Below, one piece after another: positions 50,659 to 60,321 of a DNA stretch of 64,000 bases (its first letter is position 1; each line of letters begins with the position of its first letter). The notes below the pieces were generated by a model. It saw only the letters and a program-made list of their open reading frames with translations. It was not told the origin of the DNA and did not search any database. This DNA comes from Liopterus haemorrhoidalis (taxonomy: Eukaryota > Arthropoda > Insecta > Coleoptera > Dytiscidae), in contig OZ020616.1 in NCBI GenBank assembly GCA_963971575.1, positions 18,115,535 to 18,179,534 of the forward strand, given 5' to 3'. The position numbers and the translations under genes were made by a program.

Positions 50659-51560
50659 TGGCCGGTTTTACAATCAACTGTTAACAGTGCCTGTTTACTA
50701 CCTTCTAGCTAACAGTAACCAAGAGCTATCTTGCGATAGTGTATTACCAACTTTTTTTGACCTACTGTTTGTTAACAGTCAGCTAGCGATAACATTGACA
50801 TTATAAACATGGACTTTTAATTATTTTGAAGTAGTTATGTTGCCAGTTGTGACAGTCAAACTGTCATTTCTGTCACTGCAGGGTGTAGTGACAGAAATTG
50901 TAGGTTTTGATAGTAAATCCAAGTTGATTCTGAATTACAGGGTCAACAGGGTGGTTCTTCCTCATTGGCATCGCGAGCAATGTTGTGCAGAACAGCACAG
51001 GCGACAATTACAGCCTGAATTGTGGGTAACTTTAGGCGCATTCCCAACGCCAATATAGGGAATCGCCTTTTCATGACTTCAAATAATCTTTCGATCACAT
51101 TTCTTGTCAGGATATGAGCATTTTAGTACCGATGTTCTTCAGGAAGCACAGGATTTTTAATGTAGTTTTTAAATACACCGTTGCTCCAGAACCTCCATCT
51201 CCAAATAAAAAGCCATTTCTAAAATCCTCATTTTCCAACCCTGTCTTTAATACCGAATTATTAAATATAGTCTGATCATGTGAAGATATACTATATTCAA
51301 CACTTTTAAATTTGGATCAGATACCATCTGGAAATTTAAGGGAAAATAACCTTTTCTGTTCCGGTGCACTTCGGCATTTTCACCCCAACAGATTGAATTT
51401 CGATGTGGGTACAACTAATGTCCCAATAACTTTAAAGTCCCAATAACTTTAAAGATAACGGTCAATGTGACTGTTAACTGAAAATTGTATTACGATAATT
51501 TTCACTAACTGGAAGCTAACTTTAGCAGTAACCGTTAACATTCAATAGTAAAACCGGGCA
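50659..51560 (-). mobile_element. PIF/Harbinger element, degraded
   Basis: TGGCCGGTTTTACAATCAAC at the left and, inverted, TGCCCGGTTTTACTATTGAA at the right, with TAA/TTA at the edges. GTTAACAGT and related motifs repeat near both ends. It carries a minus-strand transposase relic. About 900 bp. Confidence 0.7.
50935..51425 (-). pseudogene. PIF/Harbinger transposase relic
   Basis: The minus strand at about 51120-50940 reads ILTRNVIERLFEVMKRRFPI, LALGMRLKLPTIQAVIVACA, VLHNIARDANEEEPP. This is an excellent match to the C-terminal end of HARBI1-like transposases, including the ER.FG-type motif with the final catalytic Glu. Upstream (51130-51425) further pieces appear across frameshifts: CTHIEIQSVGVK, which carries the first Asp region in relatives (here altered), and WLFIWRWRFW for the second. 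Several stops make it non-functional. Confidence 0.8.
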
Positions 51561-51682
51561 TTAGTGATGTCAGCCAATAGGGTGATCTGAATACTAAATG
51601 TCTGGGGCAACATGGCAACATTTTACTTGCTGTGCTTTCATCAAAGGAGAACACGACATCTTTTAAATTTACGCTTTTTAAT

Positions 51683-52470
51683 ATTTCAGAAATATTAAAA
51701 AGAAGAGAGAAGAAGAGAAAGAAAAACGGAGGAACAGTTATAGTTGAAGAATTGAGAAGGAAGGTTAAGGGGGTACAGGAGCAGGAAAGAACAGACAGAA
51801 TAGACAAATCGCTGAGTGTGCAAAGATATAAAGAGGTAAGAGTGATAGAGATACCGAGATACCTGAAGGGGAAAAGAGGAAGGTCAGGGAGTAGAACCAG
51901 GAGGATATCGAGGTTGAGATGCAGCAACGAAGAGAGGAATAACAGGTACTGGGCAAAGCCAGAGGACAAGTTCTGCAGGATGTGCAAGGAAGAAGAGAAA
52001 ACATGGGAACATTTAGCGAAGAGATGTAGAGAGATAGCAGTCTGGGAGGAAGAGATAAAGGAACTGATGAGTGAGAAAGGCAAGGGGGAAAGATCAGCAA
52101 GAGAACTGGGGGCAAGAAGGAAGGAGATCGGAGAGGTAACCCGGAAGGGGAATAGGAAGAAAGAAAGACACACTGGAAGAAAAAAGAAATGAAAAGAAAT
52201 ATTCGAGTGAGGAAGCCAAGGGAGAAAGATGGGCGAGAGAACTGGAGGCAAGAAGGAAGGAGATAGGAGAGGGAAGCCGGAAGAAGAATAGGAAGAAAGA
52301 GAGGGATACTGGAAGAAGAAGAAAGAAATGAAATAAAAAATATTGTAATACATTCATTATATGTTATTTTATTTTTCATTTCTTTGTAATTGTTTGTTAA
52401 TTGTTTGTAATTGTTAATACACTAAAAGCCGCAAGGCCTAGGGGAAATAAAGAATATATATATTTCAAAA
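51683..52470 (+). pseudogene. LINE ORF2 C-terminus with CCHC knuckle and 3' UTR
   Basis: The frame from about 51683 reads RREKKRKKNGGTVIVEEL, RLRCSNEERNNRYWAKPEDK and FCRMCKEEEKTWEHLAKRC, a Cys-x2-Cys-His-Cys knuckle, then a Lys/Glu/Arg-rich tail to 52192. Such 'RFRCGNEER...CR.C...ET..H....C' endings occur in a group of insect LINEs. The RT is gone. The 3' UTR ends with the hairpin AGCCGCAAGGCCT and a 'gaaataaagaatatatat' tail near 52465. The long complementary open frame (51535-52353) is a shadow of the purine-rich coding strand. Confidence 0.6.
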
Positions 52471-52559
52471 ATATTTCCTTCAGAGTTCACAATAAATTTT
52501 AGTAAATTTTTGCAGTAATTTAATTTTATACCCTGTATCACGTGTTGGTCCATCGGCTG

Positions 52560-53165
52560 CAACAGTGGAGTGCAATTTGGAGTTAGGAATATAACTGAAA
52601 TTAGTTTATCATCACTAACTAATTTATCGGGATTTACTCAAACAAAACTCTTCCAGCGTATTCTATTGACCGCAAGATGTCTTCGGCCACGATTTTCCAT
52701 AATTCCTCGATTCTTGAATAATTGTTCGTCTCCAGGTTGTTTTTGGCCTTCCGATTTTGCGTATGCCTTTTGGATTCCAATCCAAGGCCATTCTAGGTAT
52801 GCTAGTCCGCTCTCTCCTCAGGACGTGTCCCATCTATTTCCACTTGTGCAATTTTATTTCCTTCTGGATATCTGTTTGGTTTGTTCGTTGCCATAGTTCT
52901 GCTTTAGATATTCTTTCCGGCCAGAACACTCGGATGATTCTGCGGAAACATCTGTTTACAAAGGATTGCAATATGGAAGTGATTACACGGGTAACCCTCC
53001 AGGTCTCACATCCGTAGAGTAGCACGGATTTCACATTTGTGTTGAACAAGCGCAGCTTTATGTTTCTTGAGATATAATTGGATCTCCAGACAGCATTTAA
53101 CATAGCGAAAGCTTGCTTGGTCTTGTTCAAGCGTTGCTCAATATCCAGCATTGCTCCTCCATCTT
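52560..53165 (-). pseudogene. LINE ORF2 C-terminus (post-RT region)
   Basis: From 53151 the minus strand reads MLDIEQRLNKTKQAFAMLNA, NIKLRLFNTNVKSVLLYGCE, TWRVT, QSFVNRCFRRIIRVFWPE and LHKWKWIGHVLRRERTSIPR; a shifted frame then gives ALDWNPKGIRKIGRPKTTWR. 'K..lF...v...LLYG.E.W', 'W.WIGH.lR' and 'ALDWNP.G.R..GRP..TWRR' are the standard blocks after the RT in a common arthropod LINE group. The RT is absent and the last part is frameshifted. The clade is not assigned. Confidence 0.75.
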
Positions 53166-53177
53166 AGGCAAATATGC

Positions 53178-54410
53178 TGCCCTCTTGAACAAAAATTTTT
53201 TTGCGGACCCCATCCCAACCCTAGGCATTTTACGTCGTTCTTGAGACTTAATTTTTGGCTTAATAATCTCATAGGCACTAAGTTATAATAAATATTGGTA
53301 AAAATGTATCTCTGGTTATTTTAATAAATGGTCTTGGGCATTTATAGAGGAACATTTTTATTAGCATATAGAATAAAAATCAGCTGTGGCCACCACAGGA
53401 CCTACCGCCATCACAAAGTACTTGTATAAAATACCTACATTCTAGCAGCAGAGTAGAAATAACTTGGCCTAATATTTTCTAACAGACATAGTATTTATCA
53501 TGACCATGGAAACGTTACTTATAAGTATGAAAAATTAGATACTTAGAAAAAATTTCGACAAATTTTTCAAATAGGTTTCGTTTTATCAAAAAATGTCTCT
53601 AATAAAAGTTGTTAGTTATTGCTTTTGTAGCAACTTTTGTTAAATACATTTTTCGAAATATTTTTCTGTTAAATATTTGCAAAAATCTTAAAATCGACAA
53701 GAGTAAACTCCCATTTCTAGTTAACCGATTTTTACCAAAAGTTGATCAACTGGTGCCATTGATGTCAAAAGATTAAATATGAAGTTTCATAAAAATCCTT
53801 TTAGCCGAATTTGCTCTGTACACAGACAGACGGACGGACAGACAGACGGACAGACAGACAGACAGCCAGACAGACGGACATACGAACAGACATACAGACA
53901 GACCGACAGACATCATGCTAAAAATAGTCAAAACGTTATGTAGGGACCTCAATTTGTGGAGATCCATCGAAATCTCGCATTGTCAGAATCGGTGTTATCA
54001 CAATACCTCCCTTATATATGTTGGCGGTCGGTAAAAAACATTAAATTAATAAAAATAGTAGTAAAAAGAATAAAAAAAGTTACAAATTATAATACGTTAA
54101 ACTCATACAAACATTTCTTGGTCAAATATTGGTCAAAATAGATCTTATTATAATATGTTTTCTGTAAATAATTTACAGTTAAATAAAAATATTTAAATTT
54201 ATACTAATTATTGTTTAGTTATGTCAATAACTAGTTAGATAACAACAAATACGAAAAGTCTTGACCATGTAGGATTTTTATTAAATGAGTTATTTGAATA
54301 AAAGCGAAAAGTTGGGGGATGTAAAGTTAAGGTCAAAATTGATCCGCGAACCCCCGGTAATGGATACGCGGAACCCCAGGGATCCGCGGACCACAGTTTA
54401 TGAACCGCTG
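53178..54410. mobile_element. hAT MITE, copy 2, split by family A
   Basis: 53178-53379 and 54032-54410 together match 4724-5259: 'gcggaccccatcccaaccct', 'ggcattttacgtcgttctt', 'agtcttgaccatgtaggatt' and the right end TTTATGAACCGCTG. About 30 bp of the left terminus are missing. The interruption is a complete family A repeat, and comparison with copy 1 gives the empty target. Confidence 0.85.
53380..54031 (-). repeat. Family A copy A7, full length, target known
   Basis: Reads TCAGCTGTGGCCACCACAGG at the left and TTGGCGGTCGG at the right, with a CAGACAGACGGACGG core at 53824-53912. TAAAAA flanks both sides (53374-53379 and 54032-54037), while the uninterrupted MITE at 4694-5259 has one such A-run. 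Either this is a 6-bp duplication or the A-run belongs to one end of the element. Confidence 0.8.
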
Positions 54411-55042
54411 GTCTAGGTCTGTTAAATGGTGTTGAAGATCCCACAATATACCATTTCTAACGAGTTGGGCATGCCTGATCTATTCTATTCTTTAAATCAG
54501 TGTGTTGATTCCAGACATTTTTCTTGGGGAGAGGGGCAGAGGCGCAGTTGATTAGGCGGAAAAAATTTTCAACGTTACTATAAAACAATGTCATGCACCA
54601 CAGTATACCATTATTACTCATTAGATGAAGGTAACCGTATTTCGGATAGTTGTCTAATTTTGAAGAGTGCTGTATCTAATAAGGTACCTACATTTTGCGA
54701 CCGCAGTCACACTCTACAAAACTTAGAACTCAAACACTAACTATTAGTTCTATTTGAAATATTTAAAACTCTCTAATAGATGACTATAGAAAACTGTCAA
54801 CAAGTAGCTTTTTTTACGTTGTTTCGAACGAATGTATATGTGAAGTTGGACGTTTCCGTAAATAGGTATGTGTAGAAAAGGTTGTACGGGTTGTAGACAT
54901 AAATAATGCAACTAGATATAGCTGACCAGTTTCGAAACATTTTATTTCTTTATCAGAGCTACATAAATATAAATATAATTTAAAGCACAATAGCTGATTA
55001 TTTATTGTCTGTTTATCTTTTAACTTAGGTATTTATTACATA
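54411..55042. other. No gene recognised
   Basis: A phrase 'gaccagtttcgaaacatttt' near 54929 recalls motifs near the ends of some retroelements, but nothing coding supports it. Confidence 0.35.
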
Positions 55043-56230
55043 CTAGTGCACCCGTTGCCAAACACATCATTACCTTAATGTGGAACTTGCTCGACACCTC
55101 ATACTTCTTATTCTAGCCATACGCCTTACTTCATCCAATTTAAATTGAATCAACTCTTCGCCCATTATTGAAAACTGGACAAATAATGAGTATTATTCCG
55201 AATTATTTATTCACTAACTTTTTAAGATGGGAAAACGATTCATTTTCACTCAGTGCATTACATTTATAATGTTAAAACTAAAAATGATTTGAGACGTGAA
55301 ATTTAAAATATATTTACTAAAATTAATTTTCCAATTTCTTATATAATATAAAAATACGCACACGAAAAAAACGCACACGGATTAATACGCACACGGAAAA
55401 AAGTGCACATGAAAAAATACACACACGGAAAAAAAGCGCACACGGAAAAATACACACACGAAAAAAAGCGTACTTAAAATATATCTCAAATCAGTTTGAA
55501 ATAAATCGTGAGAAACTATTAAACAGTAAAATTTAATTGTTTGCCCGCTTTAATATATTGCGTTCACATTTGTAAGGTCAAACCAGATCTGTTTATTTTG
55601 GTTACTTTTATAGTGTAGTACTGACTTCTAAATATAAATTTGTCATTTCAAAATATTCCTTGCGCTGTTAAACCTACTTCAGATTTGTTGGTTATGATCA
55701 TTATAACTAAGATATCATTTATCTTTATGATATATGTCAAATGGAATGATATTTTAAGAAAGTGAAATTTTTTACCATGTTTTAATACCAACATGACATA
55801 CAATTTCAAAGGTGCAAACTACTGAATGTACCAATTTGTAATTTTTACCAAAATATTTTAAATATTTCGAACGAATTTTAAATTTGCACAAAGCGTGTTT
55901 TACTCACTGAATTATATTTACATTTTTGAAAATTTAAAACGTTAATCGTAGAAATAAAAAAATAATAAAGCATTGAAAAAATAATAATAAAGAAAAAAAG
56001 TCACGTTTTTCTTACATACTTTCATCAAAACCAAAAAAAATTTAAATAATTATTTTTCTGCTACTAATAATTTTAATTTAACAAATATTATTATCACGCG
56101 TTATATGTCAATATACACTTCGGTGAGCTTCGGAATATTTCGTTACATTTCGGAATCTCGCTTCAAATTTGATTTCGACGTCACAGCACGCACCCCCGCA
56201 GGGACACACGTTGACCTATTATATTATAGA
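55043..56230 (-). mobile_element. Non-autonomous Helitron
   Basis: On the minus strand it begins TCTATAATATAATAGG at 56230, a typical Helitron 5' end, and finishes GGCAACGGGTGCACTAG at 55043. It sits precisely between A and T (ATA|TC...CTAG|TATG), with no duplication, as expected of rolling-circle transposition. It carries a short minisatellite (55345-55475) and no Rep/helicase. The two open frames inside are not conserved. Confidence 0.75.
55345..55475. repeat. Short minisatellite (CACACGGAAAAA type)
   Basis: About seven irregular units of 16-18 bp, such as CGCACACGGAAAAA and TACACACACGAAAAAA. It lies inside the minus-strand Helitron. Confidence 0.8.
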
Positions 56231-56261
56231 TATTTTTATCTACTGACTCCTGACTTATTAG

Positions 56262-57222
56262 GTCTGTTCGTTTGTCTTGTTCTAACTTGTCCTTAAAACA
56301 AGGTCGTGACGTCATCAGAACATTATTTCACAGGAAATAGATGATGGTACAAACGAACGTACTTCAACAAGTTATTGCAGTTTAACCTAACCTTTTGATT
56401 TTTATTTACTTTTATTAGACTATTTTCTATAAAAAATATATTAGTAAATAAAATAGTCAACATTATAAAATCGTTGACTGAACATATGATTCTTCAATCA
56501 ACGATAAAATACATAATTTATAGGTTATAGTTGATTATAAATGTAATTATTATATTAACCACAAGAAAAATATAACATTCATCCTCGATTAAGGCTTCAC
56601 CTGTTGAACATTTCACCAAAAATGATTTTTTCAAATTTTTTTTTTACGATTTAATGTTATTTAAATAAACAAAACTTATTCTAACTTGTCCGAACTTGTA
56701 CTTCCTCTAGACGTAGTACAGTTTAGACAATATAACCTGTTCTGGACTGACAAACGAACAATACTTGGACAGTTCAGAACATACACCTATTGTTTTACAC
56801 TATGACTAATTTTAAATACTTTACAATGAACTTACATTATTTTAACCATTATCATTAGCGTTGGTAATTTTTTTCTTGTGATATTAAAGATAGGTATGCA
56901 TTTAAAAGATACCAAACATTATTCACGGAAATTAATGTGTTTTTAACCAGTTAATTTGGGACAGGGTGTGCGAAATAAGGATGTCAATTTATATTTTAAG
57001 AAAAGTGTAGTATTATTGTATATTTATTAATTTTCTGTTACACGATTCGTAATAAATTTTTCGGTCTGTGTATTTTGTTTCTGTAAAGGTTTGTTCGTTT
57101 GTGTTGCACCAGACTTGTCCAGGACAAGAGCAGCTGACGTCACTATATAAGATAGCATTGGTGGGGGAAGCTGTGGTGTAGTTCAGTGTAGGTTGGGCAA
57201 CACAAACGAACATACCTTAAGT
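56262..57222. mobile_element. MITE pair or element with GTTCGTTTGT ends
   Basis: AGGTCTGTTCGTTTGT at 56262 and, inverted, ACAAACGAACGTAC at 56353 bracket about 100 bp. AAGGTTTGTTCGTTTGTG at 57082 and, inverted, ACACAAACGAACATACCTT at 57204 bracket about 140 bp. The outer ends also match each other, so the whole may be one 960-bp element with repeated termini. The second unit contains TGACGTCACTATATAAG. Confidence 0.55.
57131..57155 (+). promoter_or_regulatory. CRE-like site next to a TATA box inside a MITE
   Basis: TGACGTCA, a perfect CRE palindrome, is directly followed by CTATATAAG, a good TATA box. A second TGACGTCA lies at about 56309 in the related left unit, without a TATA box. Promoter function is an inference from motif spacing. 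Confidence 0.4.
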
Positions 57223-58540
57223 TTCTAAGTACATTCCCAGCAAACATTGAACTAACGGCCGAACGCCGGCAAACTGCTTTTACGCTGGTACATTGCTGGC
57301 ACCAAAAGTGAGTGCAACGCCAGTATTAATAATGTACTTCACATTTGTATTTCGCACTCCGCCTATACGAAGTACTTTACCAGCATTTTATAAGCATTCC
57401 TTATTTGTATTAATCCAAGATTATTTCTAGCGGGCCAGTGCTTATGTTTATAACTTTTTTTGAATGTAATAATTTGAAAAGTCTGACCGTTCTTAGTCAT
57501 AAAACACCCTAATGGCGTGGCCTTCGAGGGTCGGTACAAGTGATATTCTCTGAGTACAAGTTGGGACGTGTTGGGGAACAGTTTTTAAAGATGTGTATTT
57601 GAATAGTTATTGATTGTGAGCATTATACAGTTTTTTTATTGTGATTTGTGTGTGTTTTGTTAGATTTAAGGACGTAGTTTACACAAACTATTTCATATTA
57701 AATTGTTTAATTTTTAGTTTAGTTCAATCATAGTTTTTTTCATGTAATAAAATTTTCAATTATTAATAAATCTGATACAAGATTATAAATATGTCATTTA
57801 AAAAATATAATTTGTCATATTTCATTTTGAATAGTGACATCTTAAATATTTTGTAAATATAATACTAACCTAAAATAATACAAACTTAATCCAAAACTGT
57901 AAAGCTTTTTTTACAATATAACCAAGTTTCTAAAAGTCAGTAATACACTATAAAAATCACCAAAATAACCAGATCTAGTTTGTTCTTACAAAAGTGAACA
58001 GCTTATAGCATTAATGCTTATAAAATTTGTTTATTGAATTTATTTTAACAAGTATGATTTCTTTAGGTTGGCACTCTTCAAGTCAGGGGGAAAAGATGTG
58101 GTAGATAATACAAGACGAATATTGGCGAAAATTATTAGTCACCCCTTATCTTTAGGATGAAATTGGTTTGACCGAAATGGCAGAAAACCATTTTCTTAAA
58201 ATTCTTCATTAAATTAATAAATTAAATAAACTAATTCCTGTTATTCCTGAAATTATATTTATTTAATATTTATAAATAAATCAATAAATTATAACTGTTA
58301 ATTCAATTTACAATCGGCTAGTTTTACCATCGTTGAATAAATTTATTTAACAACTTAAGTTAACAATATCGCATCATTCTATTGACAGCAATGTTAATTT
58401 CTTCATTAATAGTTTAAAACCGATGCGATATTGTCAACTTTACTTGTTAAATAAATTTATTCAACGATGGTGAAAATGGCCAAATGAGTATTTATTTTGC
58501 ACCTAACCATTAATTTATTTTAATACTGGGTAAGTACACA

Positions 58541-59900
58541 TGGTAACCGACGAGTTCATCGAAAATCAATTCATCGAATATCAATTCATCGAAAATCAAT
58601 TCATCGAAAATCAATTCATCGAAAATCAATTCATCGAAAATCAATTCATCGAAAATCAATTCATCGAAAATCAATTCATCGAATGATCAATTCATCGAAT
58701 GATCAATTCATCGAAAAAAAATATTTTGTAAATATTTGAGAGGAATGCCGAAGGGATCGGAAAGTCAAAAGAGCAGTGGTCAATAAAAGTAGACAGACTA
58801 AGAAATAATTGCGTAAATTTTTTTATATGGTTTAAAAAAAGGTAAATAAAGTGACATAGTGTTTGAATATAAATAAAGAAATATAATAAGAAAACTTATA
58901 TAATAAAAGAAATAAATGTTTTGTTTTTAAGGTTTAATAAGACAGGTTATGGGCAATTGCACGCAAATAATTTTTATAAATTCCTACACAATGAAACGCA
59001 TTTTAATTGGGCTAATATGGGGGAAAATAAAGTACTTTGCGCCTAAAAACAAGGTAATTAGGTTAGGTTTAGTTAGTAAAAGTCTAAAACCGAGCGGAGC
59101 GAGTTACCCATCTTCTAGTTTAAGGACAAAGCACTATTTTAGGTTAGGTTAGGTTAGTATGGGTTTTGTTAGAAGAAGCCGAGCGAAGCGAGCTACCCAT
59201 CTTCTAGTTTAATATCAAAACACTATCTAAGGTTAGGTTAGGTTAGTAAGGGTTTGGTTAGAAGAAGCCGAGCGAAGCGAGCTACCCATCATCTAGTTTA
59301 ATGACAAAACAAACTCACACTAACATAACAATGCCACCTGTTGAGAATCACCGTACATTGAACAAATCATGTGTGGTATAGTAAATATGAATAGTAAAAC
59401 TATGCCACAACTATAACACAAAACCCTTAAGACTTAACAGATGGGGAAATACCATTTTTATAATCCTTTAAGAATGGGTGTACTAAGTACATTTATGATC
59501 CCATTAACCGGGTTTTTCTGATCTAAGGAGCCCTGTTCGATTTCAAAATAATCCAACAGGTATCTTTTACCTGGCGTATTTTCTGAATGGAAAATTTAAA
59601 AATTATTAATAGACCAAGTATGATAGTTATTTAATAAGTGTAGTCTGTCAACTTTTATTGACCACTGATTTTTTGGCTTTCCGATCCCCTCGGCATTCCT
59701 CTCAAATATTTACAAAATATTTTTTTTCGATGAATGGATCATTCGATGAATTGATCATTCGATGAATTGATTTTCGATGAATTGATTTTCGATGAATTGA
59801 TTTTCGATGAATTGATTTTCGATGAATTGATATTCGATGAATTGATTTTCGATGAATTGATTTTCGATGAATTGATTTTCGATGAACTTACCGTGAATCG
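58541..59900. mobile_element. Foldback element with 15-bp repeat arms
   Basis: Flanked by an exact 6-bp duplication, TACACA (58535-58540 and 59901-59906); copies 1 and 3 of the host element show the empty site. The ends differ for the first dozen bases, then both run into tandem TCGAAAATCAATTCA units (58557-58712 and, inverted, 59735-59885). The inverted arms continue into 'tgagaggaatgccgaaggga' and its complement, giving about 260 bp per arm. The middle has a roughly 93-bp direct repeat (59085-59300) containing AGGTTAGGTTAGGTTAG. No transposase. A 6-bp duplication does not fit hAT, mariner or Harbinger. Confidence 0.85.
59085..59305. repeat. Direct repeat, about 93-bp unit, in the foldback element
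   Basis: 'gccgagcgaagcgagctacc', 'catcttctagttta' and a (TTAGG)-like stretch recur two and a half times. Non-coding. Confidence 0.8.
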
Positions 59901-60321
59901 TACACATATATTACATTTGAAACACTAGAGAGTGGGTATAATATAAGCACTAGTCTGTCAGAAATAAATCTTGCAACTAATGCGATTATTTTGCACTTTA
60001 CCGTTGCTGGGCCAGCAACTGATACATCAATGGGCCAGCTAACGGCCACGGGGACACCGGGGTACTGGCCCAGTGCAAAATGCCAGCACTGAACCAATGC
60101 GAAATGCCAGCACTGGCCCAGTGCGAAATGCCAGCACTGGCCCATTACTTTCAATGCACTTTACCGTTGCTGGGCCAGCAACTGATACATCAATGGACCA
60201 GCTAAGGGCCACGGGACACCGGGGTACTGGCCCAGTACGAAATGCCAGCACTGGCCCATTACTTTCAATGCCGGCGAGTATGTGCTTTACCAGTACTGGT
60301 CCGGATAAAAATGTTTGCTGG

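Larger units (their letters stand above)
57236..60321 (-). mobile_element. CCCAGC element, left palindrome arm (copy 2)
   Basis: Inverted relative to copy 1. Ends CCCAGCAAACATTG at 57236 and ATGTTTGCTGG at 60321. Interrupted at 58540 by a foldback element with a TACACA duplication. It has the 24-bp repeats at about 60062-60150 with three units. The internal open frame (about 57420-57620) contains a stop. Confidence 0.85.

Noticed and set aside
51535..52379. 272-codon minus-strand frame rich in Ser, Phe and Leu
   Set aside because: Shadow of the purine-rich LINE coding strand, which carries the recognisable CCHC knuckle on the plus strand.
54925..54965. Penelope-like or other retroelement end ('accagtttcgaaacatttta')
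   Set aside because: A twenty-base resemblance with no coding sequence nearby.
58557..58712. CRISPR-like array of 15-bp repeats
   Set aside because: The units are contiguous with no spacers, lie in inverted arms of a transposon, and the DNA is eukaryotic.
59140..59250. Interstitial telomere (TTAGG)n
   Set aside because: Only about three pentamers per stretch, within a 93-bp direct repeat of a transposon; too short to call telomeric.
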